Origin: Pycnococcus provasolii
Taxonomy: Eukaryota > Chlorophyta > Pseudoscourfieldiophyceae > Pseudoscourfieldiales
DNA length: 64,000 bases
Reading direction: 5' to 3'
Assembly: GCA_049487715.1 (NCBI GenBank)
Contig: CP150576.1
Span: 186,001-250,000 of the forward strand
The position numbers were made by a program, and so were the translations under genes. The notes below the pieces were generated by a model, which saw only the letters and a list, made by a program, of their open reading frames with translations, was not told the DNA's origin and made no database searches. Positions 1 through 8,990 of this stretch are shown here, piece after piece (within the stretch, counting starts at the first letter, position 1; each line of letters opens with the position of its first letter).

Positions 1-1008
1 ACAGACATCGCTGTGGTGACTACGGATGCGTCAGGTTTTGGTGGCGGCGCGTGGTGGGGACCGCATCGGTATCAACACGATTACCACGCACCACGGCTAA
101 TTAAGACGACATCGAACTTCAGAGAGGCTAATACCTTCTGTAATGCCGTCGAACATTTCGGAAAAATGGGGCTGGAAGGTCAACCTGGCAAGCCACTCCG
201 TGTTCTGGGGCGATTGGATAACTCCGTTTTCGTTGCGGTAATCAATAAAAGGTCTTGCCGGGCGCCGCGGCTACGGAGTTGCCTGGAAAGATTGCACGAA
301 ATCGAACAAAAGTTCCACCTGAGAGTGTCAGCGCGGCACCTCTCGGGCAAACTGAACTGGTTAGCAGATGGCATATCCCGATGGAAGGTCAGCCGCGACG
401 GAGACAACTGGATGTTAAACCCGAAGCACTTCCAACGCATATGCCAACTCGTTGGGACTCCGGATGTGGACGCCAACGCAGACCCACTTGGTCTCAATGC
501 TCAAGTACCGCGCTACTGGTCTGTGGTTGAAGATTGCTTCGATCAGCAGTGGCAAGGGTTACGCGTTTACATCAATCCAGCATACACGATGCTGCTACGC
601 GTGATGGAGCATGCCCGTCTTCAGTATGCACGGGCACCGGACTCCACGGAGCTAATATGCGTTCTTCCCGTTTGGTCCACAGGAGCGCTTAGCTGGTGGC
701 GTTACACCAAAGGCATGAGAGTTCTCGCACGCTTTCCGGCTGGCTCGTCAGGCGTGTTCACATCACCAGAGTGGAGGGAGGAGCATGCTACAATGCCGCG
801 CGCGCGAGTGGACCGAGGCCCAGCCTCCTTTGATGTCATACTCACCTATCTACCCGCAACCCGAACATGCAGGAGATCAGGCACTCTCGCACGCGACAAC
901 TCTGATGGCAAGGAGAGCGGAGGCATGCTCACATTGCCCCGCTTGTCGGGAGACATGCGCCGAGACCGCGGTATTCTGTATACGATGCCGCCGGGTTTTG
1001 TGCTTTAA
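1..1008 (+). CDS. RNase H + methylase-like region of DIRS-type polyprotein (5' partial)
   Basis: This frame is open from the first base of the window, so the protein is truncated at the left by the window edge. The first ~130 residues are an RNase H-like fold: a TDASGFGGGAW strand with the first catalytic Asp, a later DNSVFVAVIN segment, and the HLSGKLNWLADGISR C-terminal motif seen in DIRS and caulimovirus-like RNases H. Residues ~135-280 (PDVDANADPLG..., INPAY) resemble the N6-adenine methylase-like domain that follows RNase H in DIRS elements. The last ~75 codons overlap the start of the recombinase frame. The reverse transcriptase that should precede it is outside the window. Confidence 0.75.
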   Translation, partial: TDIAVVTTDASGFGGGAWWGPHRYQHDYHAPRLIKTTSNFREANTFCNAVEHFGKMGLEGQPGKPLRVLGRLDNSVFVAVINKRSCRAPRLRSCLERLHEIEQKFHLRVSARHLSGKLNWLADGISRWKVSRDGDNWMLNPKHFQRICQLVGTPDVDANADPLGLNAQVPRYWSVVEDCFDQQWQGLRVYINPAYTMLLRVMEHARLQYARAPDSTELICVLPVWSTGALSWWRYTKGMRVLARFPAGSSGVFTSPEWREEHATMPRARVDRGPASFDVILTYLPATRTCRRSGTLARDNSDGKESGGMLTLPRLSGDMRRDRGILYTMPPGFVL

Positions 1009-2221
1009 ATGCCATGGCTTGCCGGCGATGCCGCCGGCACCAGTGTGCGTGTGTGCGATCTGCCTCGCCGGCACACACGAACCAAATGATCTACCGCTGG
1101 ACGAACGCGGTACACGATTGCGTCGCCGTATGCGCGTGGGCTTAGCGAAGCTGTATCTGATCGCGATGCATAATCGGAATCGCAAGGCTACACACGGCCA
1201 ACACCTGGCTGGTGTGCGCGCACTCCAACGCTTCGGCGATCTCATCAACAGACGGGTGCTCCCCTGCACCGCAGTCACGATGCGGGAGTTTATCATGCAC
1301 GAGCTCGCTACACTCAAGCTAGACTCGAGCACGGTTTCTGCGCACGTGGCAGGTGTATCTGCATGGCATGCATATGTCTCGGACTCAGTGAAACTTGCGT
1401 TCCCTGACCAGGATTACCGGATGCCTAATCCATGCAAACATGAGCTGATTCGGGATTTGCTCGCGGTGGCTCGCGCGGTGTACAAGAAGGCTAGCAAAGC
1501 CACGCAGGCATTGGAACTCGGGGAGGCTCGCAAAATGCTCGCATCCTTTTCGACGTCAGTCCCTGATCAACATCGGCGCTTATGTATAATGCTGCCATTG
1601 GTGGCAATGCTCCGTCAAGGCGCGACCAAGAGATTGATCGTGAGATACAAGATCGTTGATGAGGGGGCAGGGCACGCACGTCAGGTGCACTTTCTACCCG
1701 GGTCTGATATCTGGATCGAATATGAGCCGGATGGCCGCCCATATCTGTGCATCAATGTTGATACGGACAAAAATATCAAAGCCGGTGGAGGTCGCATTGC
1801 GGTAGTGCCGTGCGACATACCTGCGCTTGGCATTCGCCCGGTCGATGATGTGCTGTCTTATATTCTGGAAGCGCGGCCACCAAATGGGCCTGCTGCTGGT
1901 TTCTTCCTGTCTGCTCCGAAGTCGGTCAAGTTGATGACCTTCAACTCTGGAATGTACACCGGGTTCGCGCGTGTATGGAGGGACACTTTTCGCAAATTGT
2001 TCCCGACTGCGCTTGATCGAAAAATTGCCTCCCACAGCGGCCGCAAAACGCTTGCGACTTTGCTCTGGAACGACGGTTACTGCCGACGTTTTGTAGCTGA
2101 TGTGGGTGCTTGGTTCTGCAAAAGCGATGCGGTGGATCTCTACTTTGCCACATCTAGGGAGCGCATTCTCTTTGCGCTCCGGCACTTGGGCGAGGGCTCT
2201 GGGTTCTCCTCGCGTCGCTGA
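785..2221 (+). CDS. tyrosine recombinase of DIRS/PAT-like retroelement
   Basis: This is a 478-aa protein in a different frame from the RNase H ORF, overlapping it by 224 bp. Residues ~45-95 form a Cys-rich zinc-ribbon-like cluster (CSHCPAC, CIRC, CFKC, CAIC). The rest looks like a phage-integrase-type enzyme: an N-terminal SAM-like helical region (~120-230), then a catalytic core with SHSGRKT (the HxxR part of the active site) near residue 420 and DLYF near 450 as the nucleophile Tyr candidate. Such an enzyme inserts a circular cDNA without a target-site duplication. ATG at 785 is the first in frame. An alternative is translation by frameshift from the upstream frame. Confidence 0.75.
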   Translation: MLQCRAREWTEAQPPLMSYSPIYPQPEHAGDQALSHATTLMARRAEACSHCPACRETCAETAVFCIRCRRVLCFKCHGLPAMPPAPVCVCAICLAGTHEPNDLPLDERGTRLRRRMRVGLAKLYLIAMHNRNRKATHGQHLAGVRALQRFGDLINRRVLPCTAVTMREFIMHELATLKLDSSTVSAHVAGVSAWHAYVSDSVKLAFPDQDYRMPNPCKHELIRDLLAVARAVYKKASKATQALELGEARKMLASFSTSVPDQHRRLCIMLPLVAMLRQGATKRLIVRYKIVDEGAGHARQVHFLPGSDIWIEYEPDGRPYLCINVDTDKNIKAGGGRIAVVPCDIPALGIRPVDDVLSYILEARPPNGPAAGFFLSAPKSVKLMTFNSGMYTGFARVWRDTFRKLFPTALDRKIASHSGRKTLATLLWNDGYCRRFVADVGAWFCKSDAVDLYFATSRERILFALRHLGEGSGFSSRR

Positions 2222-2278
2222 TTTCTGATTGCCCGTTCCTCTTTGGCCCTCCCTCCCTCCCTTTACCGTTTGGCGGTT

Positions 2279-2420
2279 GGTGGTCGCCTCCTTGTGAGGT
2301 GCCCGAAAGGGCTTCGGCTCGGCTCTCCGGATGCCAGCCGTTGACTGCGGAGGCGGGAATTTGAGGTTTTGGCAATCACATCAGCGTTTAGGCAATCCCT
2401 ATCCTTGGGGGCTACTCAAA
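2279..2420 (+). repeat. split direct repeat B1 of the DIRS/PAT element
   Basis: 142 bp, starting GGTGGTCGCCTCC and ending GGCTACTCAAA, repeated without visible change at 2680-2821 (offset 401 bp). It lies 58 bp after the recombinase stop, the expected site of B1 in PAT-like elements. Confidence 0.8.
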
Positions 2421-2679
2421 TATACGAGCGGTAGCGGGGTTTGAGCTCTAGCCTGATGGAGCGTAAACCTTGCGTTTGAGGAGCTCACGAGGATGGGCAT
2501 TGTGCCGTTGAGCTGAGAAATGAACCCAATACCCTTGTAGGTACAGGGTTAAGCTAGCTTGGATCTGGAAGGAGGGGATCCGCTGTTGAGGGGAAATTGG
2601 GTTTCAAGCCGGGCAGATGGCTTAATCATGAAGGGAGGAGATGAAGTAGTTTTTTTGTAAACACCCAACCCGCCCTCCC

Positions 2680-2821
2680 GGTGGTCGCCTCCTTGTGAGG
2701 TGCCCGAAAGGGCTTCGGCTCGGCTCTCCGGATGCCAGCCGTTGACTGCGGAGGCGGGAATTTGAGGTTTTGGCAATCACATCAGCGTTTAGGCAATCCC
2801 TATCCTTGGGGGCTACTCAAA
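2680..2821 (+). repeat. split direct repeat B2, right end of the element
   Basis: Second copy of the 142-bp sequence at 2279-2420. Similarity to the first copy stops after position 2821, which marks the likely right boundary, 173 bp before the start codon of the next gene. The 2421-2679 spacer is the presumed A2. Confidence 0.75.
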
Positions 2822-2994
2822 CCTCTCTCCGAGACACATCAAGTTCTTCCGTTGATTGGGGATACCCCGTTGCCTGAACTCACTTTTTTCATCAAGGCCA
2901 GGCCGCGAACTCCGGACTTCCTCTCCCCCCCTGGCGGGCGCGGCTTCGATCCGCCTCCCCATCCTCCCGAGGAGGCTCGGAGGACGGACGGATC

Positions 2995-5826
2995 ATGCCG
3001 ATGGCGTTGCCCGCGAACATGCGGCCTCCTTCTTGTCTTTATGGCCTTCTCTCCTTCTTCCTGATTATGGTTTTGGCCGCGAATCCTCATGGTGGTCGTG
3101 GTCGTGGGATCCATGGGGGCTCGTCACGGCTGTTTCATGCGTCATGGGTCCCTGTTGCAGCGGCCTCCGCAACGGCCGCCGCAGCGTCGGACTCGGCCGA
3201 GTTGAAGTGCTCGCCGCCAGACTGCAGCGGGCACGGAAGGTGCGTGCGCGGATTCTGCGCGTGCGAAGCCACGCACACGGGAAGCGACTGCGCGACGGAA
3301 GTGCAGAGACCGGTGAGAGGGGCGTACCCCGGCGTGGTCACAGACGTAGAGTCCAAGAAAGCGGCCCAAACGATACAGAAGGCGAAGAAATCGCTTGGCA
3401 GGCCCGCGCGCGTGTGCCTCGTCACCACGGAATTCGTTGGGCCTGTGACGAACGGAGGAATCGGAACGGCGTTCACCACGTTCGCAATCGCACTCGCGAA
3501 GAGCGGCGTCGACGTTACCGTGCTCTTCACCATGGGCGCAGTCAGCCAGCAGGGACCTTTCAGCGACTGGGCAAAGCACTACAAGGCTCTGTACAACATC
3601 GAACTCGTCGGACTGTACCGGCCGCCAATCAAGTACATACCGCGCCACATGATGGAGTCGTACGAGGTTATGCGGTTCCTGCGCGAGCGCAACCCAGCCT
3701 TTGACGTCGTTCACACGCACGACTACCAGGGCGCGGCGTACTACAGCCTGCTCGCGAGGCAGCAGGGGCTCTGGCTGACGAACACGCCGTTCGTCATACA
3801 GTGCCACGGCCCGAACCTGTGGGCGAAGCGAGTTGGCAACGAGGAGACGATCGACCGCATCGGCGACCTGGAGATGGACTACCAGGAGAAGAGAAGCGTG
3901 CAGTGGAGCGACTACGTCGTCAGCCCAAGCCGATACCTGCTCCAGTGGATGGCGCGAGAGGGGTGGCCGGCTAACGCCAACAGCTTCGTGCAGCCGAACG
4001 TCCTGCCGTACGCAGATCGATCCAACCGTACGACGCCGCTGACGGAAAGGCAACCTGCCGTGCAAATTGAAGAGCTCGTCTTCTTCGGCCGCCTGGAAAC
4101 GCGCAAGGGAATCGTCACTTTCTGCGACGCCGTCGAGCGCCTCCTGCCCAAGGTGGCGAGCGGCGAGCTGGCGCTGAAGAAGGTCACATTCCTCGGACGA
4201 GGCGCGATGGTGCACGGCAAGTTTGGCGTGCAATACGTGCAGGATCGTGCGCGCGAGTGGGGCGTGCCGTGGAAAGTCATCTCGCGGTATGGGCCGGTGG
4301 AAGCGAAGAACTACCTTCGCGAGGGCGGAAGGCTTGCGGTGATGCCGTCGCGCATCGAGAACTCGCCGTACACGGTGTACGAGTGCTGTGAGCTTGGGCT
4401 TCCCTTCGTCGCAAGCGATGTTGGCGGCGTCGCTGACCTCGTGCACCCTGAGGATCACGACGGCACGCTTTTCACGCCCGACGTGGACACGCTCACGAGC
4501 ATCCTCGAGCGCGCGCTGAAAGAGGGCGTGCGGCCCGCGCGACCTCGTGTGAGTGCTCAGGAGGCGGAGGATCAGTACGTTTCGTGGACGTGGAAGCTTG
4601 CTGCATCCGTGGCGAAGAATGTCTCGACAACGGCGATGGATATGGCACGGAAGAACGACGACTCGCCGGTGCCTCCCGCGAGCCCGCTGCTCGAAGCGCG
4701 GGCACTGCCATCCACGGGAAAAGATGGCTCGCACCCTCACGTGCTGGACGACATCAGCATGCCGTCGATTGCACCCACAAGCCTTCAGGAGTCGAAGCTG
4801 CCGTTCGTCAGTGTCGTCATGACACATTACCAGCGCCCCAAGCTGCTGCAGCATGCCATCGAGGCGGTGGCACGGCAGGATTACCCTGCAGACCGCTACG
4901 AGCTGATTTTGTGGGACGACGGCTCGAAAGACGAAGAGACGAAGCCGACGCTCGACTCTCTCGAACCTTTGTTCGAGGAGCGCAACTGGAAGATTGTTCG
5001 CGGGCCAAACGTGTACTTGGGTGCCGCACGCAATCGTGCTTTTGAGTACATGAATAATGCGAGCGAGCTCGTGATCTTCACCGACGACGACAACTACCTC
5101 AAGCCGTATGCCGTGCGCATGTTTGCAACTGCGATGAACAGCAGCAACGCGGATGTGCTCACAAGCTTTGTGGACTTCTTCTGGGGTGAAGATAAGCCAA
5201 CGAAGGGCTCAAACAACGACCGGCCAAGCTACCTGTTCTTGGGCGGGTCGAGCGACGTTGGCGCGTTCAAAAACAGCTTCGGCGACGCCAATTGCTGCAT
5301 TCGCAGGAGCAGCTTTGTTAAGATTGGCGGGTACACGGAAGACTACGGCGTCGGTTTCGAGGATTGGGAGATGTACGCCAACGCAACGTTGAGAAACTTC
5401 AAGGTGGACATCGTGCCGGATGCTCTTTACTTCTATCGCTTTACGAAAGGTAGCATGCAGAAGACCACCAACTACTTCACAAACAGGAGGCGGTCTCTCA
5501 GGCCGTACCTCGACTCGCTTCCCAGCAATTTACACCACGTGATCCTAAGCGCTGTCTTCCCGCGCACGGGCGACAATTCGGGTGCTGGCAGCCCTGGAAA
5601 GCCAACGGGACTTGCGGCTGAGGGTGACAGCCGATTCCATGGCGTGGCTGGTCCGGACGGCGTGGCGCCGGCGCCACCACAGGCGGGCGTGGGCTCGAAG
5701 AGGCCACAGGCGTCAACAGAAGGTGCGGGTGGCGGCGGTCGAATGGCACCGCTGTCGCCTAACGGCGGTGGCAAGGGTGGCAGCACGCAGAGCTTAATAG
5801 GCGGTCGGAAAAAGGACGAGCTGTAA
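2995..5826 (+). CDS. ER-lumenal two-domain glycosyltransferase (EGF-GT4-GT2) ending in KDEL
   Basis: 943 aa. A hydrophobic N-terminal signal/anchor (residues ~14-30) leads into an EGF-like Cys module (~68-100, CSGHGRCVRGFCAC). Next is a GT-B fold of the GT4 type (~135-520), with an EFVGPVTNGGIGT-like N-terminal loop and a PSRIENSPYTVYECCELGLP donor-site motif. A GT-A fold of family GT2 follows (~603-830), with SVVMTHYQRP at its start, a TDDDN metal-binding DxD motif at 696-700 and a GGYTEDYGVGFEDWEM acceptor-loop motif. The tail is low-complexity Gly/Pro and ends KKDEL, a canonical ER-retrieval signal. Together these predict a lumenal enzyme adding two kinds of sugar; substrates are unknown. 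TGTAA overlaps the stop. The ATG at 2995 is the first one that gives the hydrophobic N-terminus. Confidence 0.85.
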   Translation: MPMALPANMRPPSCLYGLLSFFLIMVLAANPHGGRGRGIHGGSSRLFHASWVPVAAASATAAAASDSAELKCSPPDCSGHGRCVRGFCACEATHTGSDCATEVQRPVRGAYPGVVTDVESKKAAQTIQKAKKSLGRPARVCLVTTEFVGPVTNGGIGTAFTTFAIALAKSGVDVTVLFTMGAVSQQGPFSDWAKHYKALYNIELVGLYRPPIKYIPRHMMESYEVMRFLRERNPAFDVVHTHDYQGAAYYSLLARQQGLWLTNTPFVIQCHGPNLWAKRVGNEETIDRIGDLEMDYQEKRSVQWSDYVVSPSRYLLQWMAREGWPANANSFVQPNVLPYADRSNRTTPLTERQPAVQIEELVFFGRLETRKGIVTFCDAVERLLPKVASGELALKKVTFLGRGAMVHGKFGVQYVQDRAREWGVPWKVISRYGPVEAKNYLREGGRLAVMPSRIENSPYTVYECCELGLPFVASDVGGVADLVHPEDHDGTLFTPDVDTLTSILERALKEGVRPARPRVSAQEAEDQYVSWTWKLAASVAKNVSTTAMDMARKNDDSPVPPASPLLEARALPSTGKDGSHPHVLDDISMPSIAPTSLQESKLPFVSVVMTHYQRPKLLQHAIEAVARQDYPADRYELILWDDGSKDEETKPTLDSLEPLFEERNWKIVRGPNVYLGAARNRAFEYMNNASELVIFTDDDNYLKPYAVRMFATAMNSSNADVLTSFVDFFWGEDKPTKGSNNDRPSYLFLGGSSDVGAFKNSFGDANCCIRRSSFVKIGGYTEDYGVGFEDWEMYANATLRNFKVDIVPDALYFYRFTKGSMQKTTNYFTNRRRSLRPYLDSLPSNLHHVILSAVFPRTGDNSGAGSPGKPTGLAAEGDSRFHGVAGPDGVAPAPPQAGVGSKRPQASTEGAGGGGRMAPLSPNGGGKGGSTQSLIGGRKKDEL

Positions 5827-5996
5827 CTAAGAATAAATTTTTGTTGGTATATTGTTGTTGTTTTTTAGAATATGGGGAAGAAAAAGCTGGTGTTTCAATT
5901 ACAACTACACATTGGTTGATTATCGTTTCTCTGTGGTAAAAACTTAAGCTTTGGACTATGTTATTGTGTACGATTAGTCGAACCGGAAAAAAAAAA

Positions 5997-8231
5997 CTAC
6001 GACGATGAACGCTTGCGTTTGTTCATCCTGTCTATGCTGCACATGTCGTCGTGCACATCTCGCAGCGTCGGGGGCAGTGTGCCTTTGCCAAAGTCGATGC
6101 CATCCATTGCCGCCACCTCGCTACGCTTTGCTGCCGTCGGGCTCATTTCACGAGACGGGCATCCAGCTGCATGACTGTTCGACATTTCCTCCGGCGAGCC
6201 CGCACCTTCGAGCGGGACACTGCCTCCATGCTCTCCCACCTCGTCGTCACCGCTTTCAGCGGGCGGCACAGGTGCTGTCGATACCTCCGCCGTGAGCGCG
6301 TTCGTCGCCTGACCGCCGTTGATGGCAATGCGACGCAGGTGATCCACGGCGCGCTGCAGGCGCTCCTTGCTCTCGGCGGGGTCGACGATAGGCAATGGGT
6401 ATCCACCGTCGCTGCCAAGCTCTACGCCCGCAGCCGCGAGCACCTCCGTCGGTGCGAGCCATGGCGCGTGGATGTGCTGTGTGGGTAGGCGGCTGAGCTG
6501 CGTGATCCAGCGGCGCACGTAATTTCCGTTTGGATCGAAGCGCCGTGCCTCCATTTCAAGGTCAATCTGCGTCATGAATGTGTGTCCATCCGCCAGGCAC
6601 CCGCTCACGTACTGCCACCCGAGCACGTCGCTTTCGAGGTCTGCGTCGAGCTGACATTCCCAGAAGTGCCTGAGTCCCCACTGCCACGGCAGCAGCAGGT
6701 GCTTGACGAGGAAGCTTGCCACCACCATGCGCATGCGATTGTGAAGCCACCCGGTGGACCACAGCTGGCGCATGGCGGCGTCGACGAGAGGGTAGCCGGT
6801 TGTGCCCATCTTCCAGCGATGAAACATCGTTTCGTCGTAGTTCCACGGAACGGCTCGCAGCTGGCTGAGCAGCGACCTTTCGTGAGTGAACGGGTAGAAG
6901 AAGGACAGATACCTGCTCCACTCGCGTAGACCGAGACATCGCAGGTACTCGCCGTGCGGTCCTTCAACCTCGCGCGCAGGCTTTCCCGCCGTGTGGTGTG
7001 AGCCAGCACCGGCGGGTGTCCGCGGCATGTTCGCCATTCCCGCGGGCGTATCATCGCCAAGTCTGCATCCCGTTCTTCGCGCATCCTCGTGTACGCGCCG
7101 CCGCCGCACAGCGAGCGTGCTCGCGTCGTCCATCTCGTCGTACGGTGCCGGCGGCTCCGCTTCCTCGGAAAGGGCGGTGACGCCTCGCGTCTCGTTCCTC
7201 GCCGCGGCGTACTCGAGATCTTTCACCGCGTAGTAGATGCGACGAACGGAGATCTCGCCGTAGTGCATGTGCGGTGACAGCTGCGACGTCGATGCGATGT
7301 CCACCTTGGCACGCTCCCAGCTGAACGACTCGAGCGCGTGTCGGCAGAACGACTCGAAGATTCGCCTCGCTCCGTGTCCGCCAGGCCGCCAGCGCGCGCT
7401 CAGCGACTCGGTGCACCTGTCCTCGTCCTCGGTGAGCAGCGCGAGCTCGTCTCGTGTGCACGCCACCTCGCGCAGTGCATCAAACACGTCGCTGCTTGGC
7501 AGTGCTATCCTCGCGGGTGCCGATTCCGGCCGCCTCGGTGCGTACGACAGGCACTGCATGCGCGACCAGAAAGCCTCGAACGTGTGGAATGGCTCGCCTC
7601 CGCTGCCGAGCACCTCCCATGGCTCGTAGAGCAGGTCGGCGTTGAACGTCGTGACTGTCACCCCCTCGTTGTTGAGCGTTTCCTTGACGCTGCAGTCTCT
7701 CGCGAGGCTGACTGCGTCGTACAGGTTGTTGAAGAAGAGCTCCTTGACGTCCACTCTCGCAAAGAGGCTCCTCAGAGCACGCAGTGCGGTGGTGCCGCGC
7801 AGGTACGCGAGACGTGCGCCAATCGCCTTCAGGTCATCTTCGAGGCGAGCGAGCGACCTGTTCAGCCACCACCTACTTCCTCGTCCTGGCTGGAACTGCC
7901 CCTGCTCTTCCGGTTCCCAGATGAAGATGGGCAAGATGGGACGACCTGCTGCGACCGCGGCGTTGAGCGCGGGATTGTCGTCCGTTCGCAGGTCTCGTCG
8001 AAACCACACCACGGAGACTTCTCCATTATTGGAATTGGGACGAGGAACTGCTGCTGCTGTTGGTGCTGCTGCTGCTGTTGGTGGTGCTGCTGCTGCTGCT
8101 GCTGTGGTGGTGGTGGTGGTCGGTGCTGCAGCATTTGCAGCATTTGCAGCAGACCCTGCTGGGATCCCTGATTTCTTATTTTTATTTTGACGCTGCCGAG
8201 GAGAGCGACGAGCACCACGAGCCTGTGGCAT
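5997..8231 (-). CDS. CRY: plant-type cryptochrome (blue-light receptor)
   Basis: 744 aa from ATG at 8231. Residues ~1-70 are a basic, then Ala/Thr-rich low-complexity leader (CTG/GTG-rich DNA). The photolyase/cryptochrome alpha-beta domain starts at VVWFRRDLRTDDNPAL, and the FAD-binding helical domain contains TGYPLVDAAMRQLWSTGWLH. In LESDVLGWQY the residue next to flavin N5 is Asp, as in plant cryptochromes, not Asn as in photolyases. The NADLLYEPWEV and FDPNGNYVRRW motifs also match plant CRYs. An extra segment of ~70 residues sits before the conserved region RCLGLREWSRYLSFFYP. The C-terminal extension is only ~110 aa and ends in a basic KRKR motif, a possible nuclear signal. It is predicted to be a nuclear/cytosolic photoreceptor. 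Repair activity cannot be excluded. Confidence 0.88.
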   Translation of the reverse strand: MPQARGARRSPRQRQNKNKKSGIPAGSAANAANAAAPTTTTTTAAAAAAPPTAAAAPTAAAVPRPNSNNGEVSVVWFRRDLRTDDNPALNAAVAAGRPILPIFIWEPEEQGQFQPGRGSRWWLNRSLARLEDDLKAIGARLAYLRGTTALRALRSLFARVDVKELFFNNLYDAVSLARDCSVKETLNNEGVTVTTFNADLLYEPWEVLGSGGEPFHTFEAFWSRMQCLSYAPRRPESAPARIALPSSDVFDALREVACTRDELALLTEDEDRCTESLSARWRPGGHGARRIFESFCRHALESFSWERAKVDIASTSQLSPHMHYGEISVRRIYYAVKDLEYAAARNETRGVTALSEEAEPPAPYDEMDDASTLAVRRRRVHEDARRTGCRLGDDTPAGMANMPRTPAGAGSHHTAGKPAREVEGPHGEYLRCLGLREWSRYLSFFYPFTHERSLLSQLRAVPWNYDETMFHRWKMGTTGYPLVDAAMRQLWSTGWLHNRMRMVVASFLVKHLLLPWQWGLRHFWECQLDADLESDVLGWQYVSGCLADGHTFMTQIDLEMEARRFDPNGNYVRRWITQLSRLPTQHIHAPWLAPTEVLAAAGVELGSDGGYPLPIVDPAESKERLQRAVDHLRRIAINGGQATNALTAEVSTAPVPPAESGDDEVGEHGGSVPLEGAGSPEEMSNSHAAGCPSREMSPTAAKRSEVAAMDGIDFGKGTLPPTLRDVHDDMCSIDRMNKRKRSSS

Positions 8232-8990
8232 GACGAGACGTGCTAACACACCTAACACTGACCTTGCAAGAAGCAGAGAATGACACAACAAATCCAACGT
8301 TGCACGGTGACACAGCAGGCCGGATATTGACGAGTCCAGAGGGGGGGAGGGTCCCAAGGGGAAGGGGAAGTCCAGGACCAGGGGGAAGGGGGGGGGGGGG
8401 GGGGGGGGAAAAAAACAAAAAACTCACTCGGAGTGGTCCGGGCCGGTTTTGTTTCTGGACCGATTTCCCGGGTCCCGGGAGTTTCTGGACGGGGCCCCGA
8501 TGCGTTCCCGGAGGGAGACTTTCTGTGACCTATCTTCTCCGCCTCAACTTTAATTTCGGAGAATCTAACAGGGGTCTCTTCTTCAAGCTGCCAGGGGGGT
8601 TTCTCGACTTTCTCTTCTTTCTGGTCAATTCCACGTCCGACTCATCAACTCTTAAAGATTTCCCCCGAGGAGGTTTGCGGTGGAGAATTTATGGAAAGCG
8701 ATTCTCCGGACGCGACTTGGCAAACCGAAAACATGTCGCTTGGTTGGGGGTCCCAGGTGGTTGGGTTAGGGGTTGGTGATGGGAGTTCACCACTGATGGG
8801 GGTTTGGTCGGGTCGGGTCGGGAGAGCCAGGTTGGTTGGTCGGGTCTGATCTCAGTTCTGGGGATCCGGCGTAGGTCCTAATATCTGGTCCTGGTCAATC
8901 GGCTTCTCCAACCCTCCTCCTTGCCCACGGGGTCCCTGCTCTGTTGTCGCTGCTCCCATCAGTGCAAGCCTTGCACTCGCGGGGCCCCAT
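8232..8990. other. divergent intergenic region with a G21 run
   Basis: Spacer between the head-to-head cryptochrome and RING/TRAF genes. It holds an uninterrupted run of 21 G at 8388-8408, CCGGG/CCCGGGA-rich sequence around 8460-8510, and GGTTGG/GGTCGG-rich short repeats at 8740-8850. No coding region is convincing. It probably contains both promoters. Confidence 0.6.

Larger units (their letters stand above)
1..2821 (+). mobile_element. DIRS/PAT-like tyrosine-recombinase retrotransposon, right part
   Basis: The window opens inside a retroelement that runs to about 2821. In order it carries an RNase H domain, an adenine-methylase-like domain, a tyrosine recombinase in an overlapping frame, and then a 142-bp sequence present twice (2279-2420 and 2680-2821) with 259 bp between. 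RNase H, methylase-like domain and tyrosine recombinase together are the hallmark of the DIRS order (DIRS1, PAT, and Volvox Kangaroo). The repeat arrangement fits the B1-A2-B2 end of split-direct-repeat (PAT-like) elements, so the missing A1 should lie left of the window and match 2421-2679. The reverse transcriptase is off-window. Both reading frames are open, so the copy may be recent. Confidence 0.8.

Noticed and set aside
3142-4854. 570-aa minus-strand open frame
   Set aside because: Antisense to the glycosyltransferase; Arg/His/Val-rich shadow composition and no motifs.
7338-8171. 277-aa plus-strand open frame ending in long Cys/Gly runs
   Set aside because: Antisense shadow of the cryptochrome; the Cys/Gly runs come from its Ala/Thr-encoding repeats.
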